64,000 bases of DNA from Isoetes taiwanensis (GCA_021234155.1 JAJEKV010000501.1:62001-126000); one strand, 5' to 3'. Shown: positions 1-11,422, counted from the first letter of the stretch. Notes: generated by a model from the sequence alone, not told the origin. Translations and numbers: made by a program.

Positions 1-299
1 GCCCATTTGTTTCATGGAGTTTATCCGGTGATGAGATTGATGCGCTACCTCCGCCAATTTGAACATGATTGACTTGTTGATTGCCCACCGTGGCATAAAA
101 ACCGTGGGGAGTAGAGGTAGCAATGACCCCAACCAAAGCGATCCGGGGAGTGGTAACCTGGTCCTTGAGAGCGGGACGTAGTTTCAAAATTGTGGCCAAA
201 CTTAAAGGAATTTTGATTTTGCTAGTTCTCTTGGAGTTCCAGAGGCACATGACAAAAGGATCTGCGGATCCACAGTGTGCCGGAGTGCATGGTAATGAA

Positions 300-2310
300 G
301 CAAAGAACTTCTTTGAGTAGGTCAACCTCGGCAGCTATATTTGGATATGTCCGAGAGCGTGGAGGTTGAGACGGGAAGGGCTTTGTCTTTGTTGAGTTCG
401 AGTAGTGGCATGAACATTAGCCAACGCGGCGGCCAAAGAGCTTTGCATGAGGTTCGGAATGCCAGGGCGAACTTTAGGCATGACATGCGCATGAGTTTCT
501 CAAGTCGTGCAAAGTGAACCTTTTTTTTCTTCTTCATGAGGCAAGCGCATCATTAGGAATAATGGGTAAGGGACGGACGCTCGGTCCGGCGTGAAACCAA
601 ACCAACCCAATTTGATGGTCGGACCGGGAGGATTAAGAGCCCGAAAAATTTCTTCCCCGTGCTTGTTGATCCATCCGAGGTTGATTGGCGTGAGCTGGTT
701 GATAGCGTGATTGCCGAGGCGCGAGGTGGCTTCCAAAGAACAGACGCGGGCCTTGTTTGCCATTAGCAATCCGAGTTGGTAGGCCGCGTGAGGCGGACCG
801 ATGTGGTCTGATTTGTGCGAAGCCGCTTTGAACTTGTGGAAGTTGAGGGCACGCCGTGGGTGGTATGACCCCATTAGCGTGACGATTGATAACAGCTTTT
901 GTAAGGATCAAAAAGGAGGGCGTGTGTTGGGTCCCCGGTTTATTTGCTCAAGGATAGAGTTGATTGGGGAGCCGCAGCGGTGGTGAAATTTCTTCGATAT
1001 TGCGACAGGCCGAGGTGTGGTTTGCACTTGATAAACCATCTTGTTGGGCGGAAAGGTGTAGGATGGGTGCGAAGTGCACTTTCTTCGCGGGCATGATTGC
1101 ACATGTTGCATCTTTTACAATGAGGCGAGGCCATTGGTGGAGTTGCACTCATTCGCCAAGTGGCCTTGATATTTGCAGATATGGCACCAGATCGATGCTG
1201 GCCGCGTGATTGGCGTGTTGAGGTTGAACAAAGGCCTCGGGGAACCATGACGGTGGAATGAAAGGGAGCTCCCCAAGAGCCACGCCACGGAGGAAACATT
1301 GACCGAGTGATTGACAAGATCGATAGCCTGCTCCAAGGTCTTGGCTGTATTCTGATCATGAGTCGGATAGCTAGAGGAAGTCCTTGGAGAAACCGGACCA
1401 AGATCTGGCTCTGTGTGGGGTATTCCTTGAGTTTGCCCGCGAGAATGTGAAGTCGATCGCAAATCCCCCAGACTCGGTGGGGCTCTTGTTGAAGGTCATT
1501 GAGTTGCTTGAGATGAAGCGATCATCATCCGTGATCCCATAGTGAGGAAAGAAAAGCAGGTTCTCATTTCGACCAATCTTGTTTCCAAAGGGCTTTGTTG
1601 GACATGAGCCATTGATGAGGGAGCCAACGCAAAGGTGGTGGAAAAGATGTGGAATTTCAGTTGAGGGTGCGCATGACCATTCAAAGATCGCGAGCCTCAA
1701 ATTCTTCCATGTGGGCCCGAGCACTTTGGTCTAAGGGTTTGCCTTCGTGTTGCCAAAGGTAGGATAAGTCAGCTTAAGGGTCCGAAAGGTAGAGGTAAAA
1801 GTCTTTCAATGGACAGAACATGATAGTGAGGATATTGAGGTGGAGTTGGCGGTGGCATGGTGCCCGAAAAGACCTTGATGAAGGGGTTGCTGGAGGTGGA
1901 GGCTGGAGGTGCCCGATCATTGGTTTTGAGGTGGTGAAGGTTGTAAAATGTGAAGAGTGGTGGGAAATGTAGGGAAGGGAAATTCACGGGAGGAGCAAAA
2001 GAGACATGTGGATATCCCCATCCCACCAGAAGGTGATGGTTGTGAAGGCAGAGGGTATGGGCCGTAAGATTTGGATGGATGAAGGCATGTTCTCGGGGTA
2101 AGGAAAGTAAAGGTTGAGCAGGTTGAGCCGGATAGGGCTCCCCGATAGTGATGAGGAGACCGAGGTCGCGTGAGCAATGTTGCACGCTTGAGGCGGAGAA
2201 TTTGGACAAGACATGACCGAGGGGTGGGTGGCGCCGACCGAGCCCTAGGACCAGAATGTGGCCTCCCTCAATGTCATAAGCAGATCCATACATGTCACGC
2301 AACAGCTTCC
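300..2310 (-). pseudogene. Decayed retroelement region with a CCHC zinc knuckle
   Basis: On the minus strand this stretch carries overlapping partial frames that look like one protein broken by frameshifts. At 1186-1145 one frame reads CHICKYQGHLANEC, an exact CX2CX4HX4C zinc knuckle of the type found in Gag and LINE ORF1 proteins. Zinc knuckles bind nucleic acid. Upstream on the same strand (2302-1769) lies a 177-codon open frame that I do not recognise; a pyrimidine-rich acceptor-like sequence precedes it near 2345. No protease, integrase or reverse transcriptase follows in the window, so the class of element cannot be fixed. The retroelement reading rests on the knuckle alone and is an inference. 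Confidence 0.35.
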
Positions 2311-5300
2311 CTTCGATGATGGTGCTCCAAGCGCAGACGCCGTCTGGGGAAAGAAGTTCTTACGAAGCGTGAAGTTTCTGGAATACGACATTGTATTAAG
2401 AAAGAAAGGAAAATCGAATCGTCCGGCAAGCCGGGCGGCGGTGTTTAGTCAGGTTGGGAACTCCCGGAAAACAGCCTGTGGAGGACCCGTGGATCTACTG
2501 TGAGAAACAGGGGGACTATGTCCGGGACGGCAAGAAGAGAACAAGAAGAAGAAAAGCAGAACAAAGAGAACAATGAGAGGAAAATGATAAGCTTCCTTGA
2601 TATCAATGATGAACATACATGAGCTCTCAAATCCAGAGAAGACCGAAAAAGAGACAAGACTCAAAAACTCGCCTAAAAACTCATGTGCTAGCTCTACTCA
2701 TATATATAGTACAATGGCCTTTTGCCCAATATAGACACTCGACGATCTGGTCTGCGGATCTCTCGAAGGAAGGCCCGATTTCTTGAATGTTGGCGGTGCC
2801 TCTTGAAGTGCCTAGAATCACGCTGACGCCGACGAGGCGCGTGACGGGCCGTCACTTGTCCGAGCGGGCGCCCTTGTTGACTCCGGACGCAGCTTTTGAT
2901 CAAGCGTGGTTCATGGGCTTGGTCTTCTCATTGGGCCTTGGACGACCACCCGTGGCCTCGCCTGCGGGATCCTTGAGCTTGACTTGGTCCGTCAGATGCA
3001 TGAATAGTCCTGTACCAGAGGCACGGGACTAACACTAATTTGGCCTTTCTCTTGATCTAAGATCATATTCTCTCTCTAAAAAGTCAAATTAGAGAGAAAG
3101 TGCACAAATTTCCAAGAAGAGCATGAAAAAGGCAAACAATCAAGTTGTTACACAAAAGATGCAAGCCTATGTGCACTAGTGCCAAATTGATCGATGTCAC
3201 CATCCAAAATTGCCAAATCACCATCCACATCATCATCAAGCTTGCCATGTCATCACATACATGTTACCCTTCATAAAAGTTCATTCTTTCAAAACTTGAC
3301 CTAAGTAAAGTCATTTTGACACTTAGGGGGCATGTCACCATTACATTATGCCACATCATCACTAATGCCTCCACATCATCCTACACGTGTCACACACATC
3401 ATTTCCAAATAAAAAGTTTTGACTAGAAAAGACATTTTGGTGACACATCATCCTCCCATGCCGCCATGTCATCCTCCATTTGCCAACTCACTATATCGAC
3501 TTGCCACTTCCATCATATTTTGGCCCCATTTTGAGTTAAAATAGCCAAATATTCCTTTGCAAAAAAGATTTTTTCATGTCATAGAGCATCTAAATAGATT
3601 CCATGTGCGAAAAAGAAATTTCAAAAAGACCTTTTGACCTTCATTTTTAGTTCTTGGGAATCGTACAAGGTTCAAAAAAAAAAAAAAAAAAATCCTATCT
3701 AACCCCTTGGCCTAGTCACTCATCCCACCCAGCCTATCCCCGCCATGTGGTACCTCCGGCATGTGAGTCGGCAACGGGCCAGACATCACGTGGAGATAGC
3801 ACGTAATTATTAATATAACACGCCGAGTTATCTATTTGTACCTAAGTCGCTGAGAGAAGAAAATGCCCGTGGGATATTTGGTTTCGAGATTTCAAGATCC
3901 TAAAAGTTTGTCGGCCAAGATCCGATTGTTTCAACGAATCAGCTACCTAATCATTGCCAAATACTCAGAATAGATCCTCGATACATGCCAAGAACACTCA
4001 AATTAAGAAAGAAGACAAAGAATTCACCGATTTTGCCAAGAACCGCCAAAACAGAAAGCATTATGAAAAGGCAAATTGTTCACGAGAAAGGGCTTTGGGT
4101 GCATGAATTGATCGAGATCTCTCACTCTACCGGTTTGAATGACTGTTGCTTGAATTTTTTCCTTCCTTGCCTCGTAATCCATGGATTACCCGATGCAACG
4201 TAATATTTATTATTGTGAAGACGATTTTGATTCTATGCCCAAGACCACCGAGCTTGGGAAACTGATTAATGACTGTGTGATATTGATGTGAATGAAAATC
4301 CCACCTTTGGTGTAACAACCGAAGTTTATTTTGCAATCAACTTTCCAAACAAGGTAAAACAAAGAGACCACTAGGAGTTGAAAAACATCTTGAGAGCTCG
4401 AGAGAGGACCAAATAAAAATCAATTTGCTAAAAGGTTGCTTGTTGTTTTCTCACCGGTGCCGGATTGACAAGTACTCAAATTTAAAGGCTTTTTTGTGAG
4501 AGTTTTTAGGTTCACAATATAGCGTAGATACAAGCATGGAGAAAAATAAACTTAGTTGATCGGCTTAGCGTAAGTTAATATTTGACGTGAGCTAGTATCG
4601 TAGCATTGAGAACATGAGTTCCTTGGAGAAAACCTAGGTTGCGATTTTGAATTGAGAACCCGTGATAAGCAAAGAAGGCAAGATCACTTAGGGTTGATTC
4701 GAAATAATATGAATATGGGATATTCATGGCTTCCCTATGGTTTATAGTTGAAATAAATAAGGTCTATATACCTTTAATGGTTCATCTTAATGGTTTAAAT
4801 CGAATATATTATTATTGGGATAATTACAAAGATCGAGCAAAATGGAGGCAAAGGTTCGCTTTGAAAATAGAAAAGAAGTGGATATGGAACTCGTGAAGAA
4901 CGCGGTCCCCTAAGATGAGGGCGGTTCCATCACCGCCTGAATCGCTCTATATTAACCTAAGAAGAATGATCAAATACTAATCAAGTCGCCTTGGTTGTGG
5001 TTCTTTGGTTATTGACAGTTAAGGTGCGTATATACTAGTCGAGAAGGTAAGGGAAGAATATGGTTTATTATCATTGTGCTTATTCATTGATTTTATCTTC
5101 AATGAATTTGATATTTTAAGCCTCATTATTATCTCATAAACAATGAGTGAATGTAGTTGCCAAATGCATTCATGTTAAGTGCTTAACTACTACCTTTGTG
5201 AAATTCGATTGAATAAAGGTTTGTGGTAGCATACGCAAGACAAATTTGCTGAAAAGGAAATTCAATGGTCTAGACATTATTTCTTGTTGAAAATCATATT

Positions 5301-5339
5301 GTTTTGGAAACCTATTTTTTTTTGACATTATATTCACAT
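2311..5339. other. Non-coding stretch, possibly including the copia 5' LTR
   Basis: I see no credible gene here. GC-rich sequence at 2780-3000 includes the palindrome GTGACGGGCCGTCAC at 2841-2855. From about 3190 to 3490 the motif CACATCATC and close variants recur many times, with an ACGTGTC (ABRE-like) site at 3384. A run of 19 A sits at 3674-3692. The last part, up to the primer-binding site at 5340, should contain the copia 5' LTR, but its start cannot be placed because no 3' LTR is present in the window. Confidence 0.5.
3190..3490. repeat. Cluster of CACATCATC-type motifs
   Basis: The words CACATCATC, CATGTCATC and CACCATCC recur irregularly over about 300 bases. They are not a strict tandem array. 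Such clusters occur in LTRs or spacer DNA. Its function is unknown. Confidence 0.4.
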
Positions 5340-5351
5340 TGGTATCGAGCT
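5340..5351 (+). promoter_or_regulatory. Copia primer-binding site (tRNA-Met type)
   Basis: TGGTATCGAGC lies 17 bases before the gag ATG. Plant copia elements prime with initiator Met tRNA at TGGTATCAGAGC; here one A is missing. The preceding bases end in CA, as an LTR end should. Confidence 0.6.
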
Positions 5352-5356
5352 AGAAA

Positions 5357-6163
5357 ATGTCTAGCCGCGCCTTGGTAAAAGTGGTTACCAATGCCATTGA
5401 AGTATTCAAGGGAGACTGTGGTTCCGTGTTTGGAAAGAAAAAATAAAACATGTATTAGTGTGGAGGATTTATGGGATATTATTGAGCCGCTTAGTGCAAG
5501 AGGTTAAAGGTGTTGAAGACAAGTCTTCAAATGTAGTCAAGAAGGAAGTTCATCAACGTAAGGTGAGAGTGCAAACAAGGTGATGGAAAAGGAATCAGGT
5601 GTGTCCTCGGAGTAGGAGGTAGCAGTGAAAATCAAGCAAAGGTACGTGAAGCTCAAGGAATAATTATGAGCAAAGTAGGTTCGTGAATTGTTCTTGAAAT
5701 TAAGAGGGAAACATCCCGCAGAAATGTGGAGGTATATGCTGATGCAATATGAAGAAAAAAAACTTCACAAATCGATGTATTAGAAAATGAATTGAGAAGG
5801 TGAAACTTGTTGACAAAAGCAATGTGAATGAGTTTTGCGAATTTTGATAACATAATTGCAGACTTTGAGGGTGGCGGGGTGACTTATTCACTGAGAGCGG
5901 CAAGTGTTGGCAATTTTAGGTGTGACAAGTCTAGGTAACATTTCGCTTTCATAAGGACAATAGCTAGAACCGCAGAAGAAGCCGAGAGGATGTTGAAAAA
6001 CTGAAATAGAGCGAGTAAAGTTGGTGATGAGGAAGAAGCAAGTCAAATTTTGTTTACAAAAAGGAAAAAAAATAAGGGGAAGGTCGAGGCACTGGACCCT
6101 CGCTTTTTCATTGCAAACCAAAGATGGTCACATTAAGGTAAATTGTCCAAATCGACCAAAGAA
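5357..6163 (+). pseudogene. Copia gag remnant
   Basis: An ATG at 5357 opens MSSRALVKVVTNAIEVFKGD, and a shifted frame continues with VEDLWDIIEPLS, typical of copia Gag (UBN2 type). Near 6110-6160 a broken zinc knuckle can be read: CKPK, a shift, then DGHIKVNCPNRPK. Many stops and shifts separate the pieces. Gag would package the element RNA if intact. Confidence 0.7.
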
Positions 6164-6375
6164 ATAAGTGCTACAACTGGTGGTGGCAGAGGTCATTATG
6201 CCTCAACTTGCTCCACTCCTAAAGATAATTCTAGAGGCAAAGGTGGGAGGAAGATTCTCTAATGCAAGAGGGAGAGGTAGGGAAGAGGAAAGAGTGCTTT
6301 TGAAGCAAATATGGTCAAGAGGTCAAATTGGAAGAAGGAACTTTAAAAACGAGATGATGAGGTAAGAAATTCTGA

Positions 6376-6710
6376 AGCTTTTTGTTGCTTGTTCTAATGT
6401 TGATGATGACAATCTCCTAATTTTAGATAGTGGAGCTGAAAAGAGCATAACGTGCTCATCAAGTTTGTTAAAGGAGTGCAAAAGCAACAAAGGAGGACAT
6501 GTACAAGTCGGGAATGGGAGTTTGCAAAGGATTGAAGAAGTAGGAGTTTTAGAATTGTTTGATCTAGAAGGGAAAGCGAGAAATCTGCAAAATGTATTAT
6601 GTGTTCCAAGTTTAGTCAGAAACTTGATTTCAGTTTGTCAACTTGTTGACATGGGCTTTAAAGTTGTATTTGAGCAACTTGAATGTAAGGTTTTGAAGGA
6701 AATAAAGTGA
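6376..6710 (+). pseudogene. Copia protease domain
   Basis: The frame reads LLILDSGAEKSITCSSSLLK and continues to VLCVPSLVRNLISVCQL. The aspartic protease catalytic triplet D-S-G is at 6426-6434, in the copia form LDSGA. The VLYVP..NLISV block is the usual end of this domain. This is the longest undamaged piece of the element, about 110 codons. Confidence 0.85.
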
Positions 6711-6807
6711 AATTTTTTAGGGAACCGTGTTGGCAATTTGTTTGGGATAAATTCTCATTGTTTGAATAAACATAAGCATAGCTCTGCTCCATTCCGATAT
6801 ACTATGT

Positions 6808-6933
6808 TGGCATGAGAGGTTTGGCCATACACATTTGAAAAACATTGAGTATTTAATAAACAAAGGGTTAATACAAAGCTCAAATACTAAAATGACCGAC
6901 CACACATGTAGAGGATGCATGTTGGGTAAATAA
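6808..6933 (+). pseudogene. GAG-pre-integrase domain
   Basis: The frame WHERFGHTHLKNIEYLINKG continues to CRGCMLGK. This gives the H...H (HERFGHTH) and CxxC pairs of the zinc-binding domain that precedes copia integrase. A stop follows the last K. Confidence 0.8.
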
Positions 6934-6939
6934 TGCAGT

Positions 6940-7560
6940 TGCCATTTACAAGATCGAAGGAGAGAGCTAAAGGGATCTTGGAACTTGTGCATACAGACCT
7001 CTGTGGACCACCGAACGTAATGTGAATATCGGGTAAGAGATATTTTATAACTTTCATTGATGACTACAATAGGAAAACAAGAGTGTATTGCTTGAGAAGT
7101 AAGAACTTGGCCTTTGAGGCTTTCAAAATATTTGCAGTAGTAAGTAGAATGTTCCATGTAAAAGGATCAAGTGTGTTAGATCGCATAAGAGGTGGAGAGT
7201 ACATGTCACAAAGTTTATAACTTATTGTCAAGAATGGAATAAAAAGACAAAGATACTTTAGTTATACCCCTCAAAAAAATGGCATAGCCGAGAGAAAAAC
7301 AAAAGCATTCTAAATGTTGTTAGAGCAATCTTTGAAACATTCGGGCTACCTAATGTCTTGTGGGAAGAAGTAGTTAAGACAATTTGTGATAGTACGTAAT
7401 ACATTACCAACAAAGATACTAGCAGGAAAAAGTCCGTATGAATTATGGTCGGAAAACCATCAAATTATGAAAAATTTAGAGCCTTTGGATGCTTATCTTA
7501 TACCCATATACCGGAAGAAAAAGGTTAAAGCTTGATGATAGATCATTAATTACTTACTTA
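6940..7560 (+). pseudogene. Copia integrase core
   Basis: Readable motifs are LVHTDLCGPPNV (first catalytic D), YFITFIDDYNRKTRVYCLRS (second D) and YTPQKNGIAERK (catalytic E). They are in the correct order and spacing for the rve core, which inserts element DNA into the host. An in-frame TGA follows the first motif and several shifts come later, so no functional enzyme is encoded. Confidence 0.8.
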
Positions 7561-8000
7561 GTAGGTTATGATGATCACTCAAAAGGATATAGGGTATATG
7601 ACCGCAAACAGAAAATTATAGTACAGAGATGTGGAATTTGTTGAAAAGGAATTATACAAGCCCGGGGAATTAATATTGAGCCTATGCAAACCGAAATGAC
7701 AAAGTCTCCTCGGTAGAAGAGGAGCAAAACAAGGCGAAAGAATTAAGGGAACCATCACAAGTGAAAATATGAGAATATGAAAGTGACAAATTGATGAAGA
7801 TGAAGAAAAAGGAGGAAATTGAACAAAATCAGAATATTATAAATGATCTAGAAAATACTCTTGAAAACCCAAGAGTAGTACAAGGAGAAGAAAAACGTAG
7901 GAGAAAGGTTAAAGGAGGATTTAAACATAAATGTTGAAGACTATGGGAGAGAAAGGGTGGTAAAAGCAAAGAGGTTGCACAAAGAAATGAGGAAGTGAAG

Positions 8001-8508
8001 CGTTAATGTCTTGGAGAATGGTATTCCCTGAAACTTTTGAGGATGTCATAAATAGTTTAAATGGGAACATGTGGAGAAAAGCAATGGAAGATGAAATAAA
8101 TGCCTTTGACAGAATGAAAACCGTGGAATTGGTTGAAAGGCCTAAAATCAAAACATTGTTGGAAACAAATGGGTTTATAAGCTAAAGCTAAATGCGATGG
8201 AAGTACTAAATATAAGGTAGACTTGTGGCTCGGGGGTTCTCTCAAAAACAAGGATAGATAGATAGATAGATAGTATTTTTACGCCATGCCACATTGGCGC
8301 TGGGCCCATGAGGACATATGAAGAGACCTATTCTCCAATTGGTTAAGCTAACAAGTGTTAGAATGTTAATTGCTATGGCAAATGCTTATGATCTAGAGCT
8401 ACATCATATGGATGTTAGCATAGCCTTTTTAAATGCAGATTTAGAAGAAGAAATTTTCATGAAACAGCCCCCGATTTTGAGGAAGGTGAAAACAAAGTCT
8501 TTGTGACT
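8001..8508 (+). pseudogene. Copia reverse transcriptase, N-terminal part, interrupted
   Basis: Readable blocks are WRKAMEDEINAF, then LWLGGSLKNKD (from the usual LVARGFSQKQG), then after an insertion YEETYSPI, and finally TSVRMLIAMANAYDLELHHM with DVSIAFLNADLEEEIFMKQP. These are the RVT_2 fingers and the first palm aspartate (MDV.IAFL). The YVDD motif is absent because the element ends near 8505. Confidence 0.8.
8254..8317 (-). mobile_element. 5'-truncated SINE copy inside the copia RT
   Basis: Read on the minus strand, CATATGTCCTCATG leads into GCCAATGTGGCATGGCGTAA and ends in a (TATC)n tail. The same sequence and tail occur on the plus strand at 42917-42970. The copy splits the conserved copia words QKQG and YEETYSP, so it is a true insertion younger than the copia element. 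The tail (GATA)n on the plus strand sits where the codons for I-D (ATAGAT) would have been. Confidence 0.65.
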
Positions 8509-9641
8509 AGGGCTGCTTTTTCTCAACTTATGATGCATGCGAGGGTATAGCTTATGAGGTATGAGTTTTCTCCATATGCAAAGGTCCTTCTACACACAAG
8601 AAGATCGACAAAATCTGATTGTTTTTGGTGGATTCAAGACGATATGGATTTCGCTCGAGGCCTTGCTTGCTAATTCTTTTTACGATCATGCATTTACGCA
8701 TTTGAGTGCAATTTATGTTATCACAGAGCCTACAAGAGGATTGCTCTACAGGGAAGATTAGACATGCAATATCATGAATTATTGATGTACTTCCATGTGA
8801 TTTAGAATGCAATTCGGTTTTATGATTGGATGATTCCTCTTAAAATTGAGCTTTCTTTACAACTATCCGCATGCATCCTCCGGCGGGTTGGTTTTACTTC
8901 TCCCTCTCAATTGATGGCCGATTTTTGTGTTCTTTGCAGTCCCTTCCCGAATTACAGATTATTTGAAGTTTAGCGACAAGCTATTTCACTACATCAAGTT
9001 CAAATATGTGCAATTCGTCCTCGTATCCAATGACGTTGTGTTGCATAGTTCCTTTTCTTGAACCTTTGTTTTCGTTGCATGTCTATCAGTCCGGTAATTA
9101 TTGCCCATCCATTCTAGATCTACGTGTAATTTTGACCCATTTACTTGTGATCCATATGCAATTCCGTCACATTTTATTTGCATTGTACCCATATAACTTC
9201 ACATGGTCCACATTACATGGATTACCATCTAGGAAACATCCCTGGGATGGAAATAATGCCGCCGATGCCAATTCGTAGAGGCACTGTTGACATCCCAAGA
9301 ATGCTACCTCGAAGGTTCCAAAAGAAAATACCAAGCAATGATGAATATTAAGGATGATAGGAAATTTTGCGCTGTGCTATTCACATCAATGGAGCATAGC
9401 AACACTTAAATCTATGAGCTAGAAAACCACGCAAACTTAGTGTAATGACAAAGAAAAAAATGTCTTAATATGTAGACAAAGTCTTGGGCTGGTGACTTGG
9501 TAGTTGCTTGATGATATACGAGTTGACAAATTCAAGATGAAATAGTCATAGGCCCCAAATTTAGGAAGAATCCCAGACATTAATTTTAGGCCAAAATACT
9601 AATACGAGAATTCATTACTTGCAGAATATGGCGCCAAGGCT
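8509..9641. other. Non-coding stretch upstream of the malectin-like gene
   Basis: I see no recognisable gene or element here; short open frames have no conserved motif. The last few hundred bases should contain the promoter of the gene starting at 9642, but no clear TATA box stands out. Confidence 0.4.
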
Positions 9642-11241
9642 ATGTATTCACAACATGTTTTTCTCTTGGGTCTGCTTCTTAAAGCTGCTGGGCAGCAAGG
9701 TATTGATGCTAGAAAATTTATTTTTCATCCATCTTTTTTTCTTTGCTTTTCTGATAAAATTTTCATTGCAGATTTCACAAGCATTGATTGTGGAGCCAGC
9801 CGGAGCCACCAAGACCAGAACAACATTTCTTGGCTGCCGGATTCAGATTTTACTTCTTCAGGAAAAACTGCTTCCTTAAACGAATCTGTACAACCCTCGG
9901 TTTTTCAAACTCTCAGATACTTTCCAAACAGCACCAGCGATTCGAATTGCTACCAATTGAGCGTCGTCTCCAATCGAAGATATCTGCTCAGAGCTTCATT
10001 CTATTACGGGAATTATGATGGGCGTTCTTACTACCCCAAATTTAGACTATTTATTGACGGAAACAATTGGGCCTTCATCTCCGGCAATTCCAGTGCAGAA
10101 AAACAGAGAATTTGTGAGGGTTATCTGGACTCCTCAACAATCTGTTCTAAATATTTGTCTGAGGAGCAAGCACAGAGCAGACGTGCCCTTCATTTCTGCT
10201 TTAGAATCTAGAGCGCTCCCATATGGCTCGTACGAGGAGAATAATCTGGGAAAAATGCCTTTGTTCACCATCTACAGAAATAATTTAGGGGCAAATCTCT
10301 GATACGGTAATTCTAAACCAAATATTGCTAGAATTTGCATCAAAAAATGTAATTTCTAATATATATAGCTTTTATTTTCAGATATGAAGATGACCCACAT
10401 GATCGATTATGGAATGCAGTGCCAGAATTGAAGGGTTTTACAACAATTAATACGAGCAGAACAACCGAGACGAACATATTTGCAGTGGATCCACCTGCTG
10501 CAGTGTTAAAGAGTGCATTTGAAGGGCCAAAAGATTTAGCGCAGGCGGATTATGAGCTCAATTTGACCATTTCCCAGCATATGGTTTACATTTCCCTCTT
10601 GTTTTGGGATTTTAGGGCAAGGCAAGAAAATGACACTTGCTCTTTCGACCTCAATGTGTTTGTCGGGTCTGCTGTGGCTAAAAAGTGACACTAGTTCTTC
10701 ATCCTCAAAGCTATATCAATATGGTTTATTGGTTCCCATTTGCTTCTTCAAAGCCAACTAGAACCTTAAAAATATCTCTAATCCCATCCAAAAATTCCAC
10801 ATTGCCACCAGTTCTTAATGCACTCGAAGTCTATGCGGTCGGTAGCACTCCTTTCCCACAATCTTCTTCGTCGCCATCGCTTCCGCCAACGTTGCCACCT
10901 TCCTCGTCTTCAACACAATCACCCAGTTCAGCACCATCACCAAGTTCGTCTAGAGAATCTTCTCAACCGACTCCTCCTCACGGTAAGTTCTATTCATTCA
11001 CAAAATCCTAGTCATTCAACCATCCATAGAATAAAAATATTCAAGGAATTTTTACAGTGCGCCACATTAAAAGTTAGAATGGCATCCCTTTTTTATAGTT
11101 GTGTGAATTAAATATGTTCAATATCTTGCTCTTTATGAACGATATTTGTTTTTATTTCTAGAGAATGGAAGCGTTGGGAGGCATAAACAATCCACTACCA
11201 TGCTACTTTCTCTTCCTCTCCTTATATTTTTTAGACTATAA
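9642..11241 (+). CDS. Secreted malectin-like domain protein with predicted GPI anchor (four exons, three 1-nt frameshifts)
   Basis: Exons at 9642-9699, 9772-10306, 10382-10982 and 11162-11241 join through GT-AG introns; intron 3 starts with GTAAGT. Exon 1 gives a signal peptide (MYSQHVFLLGLLLKAAGQ). Exon 2 starts the malectin-like domain (DFTSIDCGAS, CYQLSVVSNRRYLLRASFYY, VPFISALESRALPYGSY). Exon 3 finishes it (YEDDPHDRLW, LNALEVYAV) and adds a Ser/Pro-rich linker of about 47 residues. Exon 4 reads ENGSVGRHKQ, then a hydrophobic end (MLLSLPLLIFF) and a stop, as in a GPI-attachment signal. The total is about 424 residues. There is no LRR, transmembrane helix or kinase, unlike the malectin receptor kinases of plants. 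Single-base shifts near 10100, 10297 and 10680 must be corrected to keep the frame. The protein would bind carbohydrate or peptide at the cell surface. The role is inferred from the family. Confidence 0.72.
9700..9771 (+). other. Intron 1 of the malectin-like gene
   Basis: A 72-base phase-1 intron starts GTATTG and ends in a T-rich tract and TTGCAG. Splicing joins CAA-G to AT-TTC, giving Q-D-F-T-S-I-D-C-G, the usual start of the mature domain. It separates the signal peptide from the domain, as is common in this family. Confidence 0.75.
10960..11090 (+). repeat. Exon 3 end plus intron 3, duplicated downstream at 11398-11562
   Basis: The sequence from CTTCTCAACCGACTCCTCCT through the GTAAGT donor and into the intron (CCATAGAATAAAAATATTCA..., AGTTAGAATG) is repeated at 11398-11562. 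The second copy has some substitutions and an inserted stretch. The first copy belongs to the gene. The second lies after the GPI exon. Confidence 0.7.
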
Positions 11242-11364
11242 TTATTTTCAAAAGATAGAATTACATTAATTAGAATGATATATTGTATGTATAAAAATTC
11301 CAAAATAATAAATCACGAGATGTACAGTAAAATGTGATGGGTACCAATTATATTTATTCTTCAG

Positions 11365-11422
11365 AGCAATTCTAGAAGAGAGGTTAACCCGGGGTTAACT
11401 TCTCAACCAACTCCTCCTCATG
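11365..11422 (+). other. Duplicated linker exon with intact splice sites
   Basis: An acceptor TTATTCTTCAG precedes 11365 and a GTAAGT donor follows 11422. Between them the frame reads SNSRREVNPGLTSQPTPPH, a copy of the Ser/Pro linker (SSSRESSQPTPPH) of exon 3. Its phase equals that of exon 3. It could be an alternative exon leading to a different C terminus, or a leftover of a partial gene duplication. No second C-terminal exon is visible because LINE A begins at about 11562. Confidence 0.5.

Larger units (their letters stand above)
5340..8508 (+). mobile_element. Ty1/copia LTR retrotransposon, frameshifted and 3' truncated
   Basis: Domains occur in copia order on the plus strand: primer-binding site, gag, protease, GAG-pre-integrase, integrase, then RT. 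All are broken by stops and 1-nt shifts, so the copy is dead. RT similarity stops near 8505 just after the palm start (MKQPP), and no RNase H or 3' LTR follows, so the 3' part has been lost or replaced. A SINE scrap lies inside the RT at 8254-8317. The order integrase before RT distinguishes copia from gypsy elements. Confidence 0.85.

Noticed and set aside
2841-2855. Palindrome GTGACGGGCCGTCAC as an operator
   Set aside because: A single occurrence in GC-rich DNA with no gene beside it; likely chance or part of a repeat.
3986-4336. 72- and 69-codon frames around 4 kb
   Set aside because: Short, overlapping on opposite strands, without motif.
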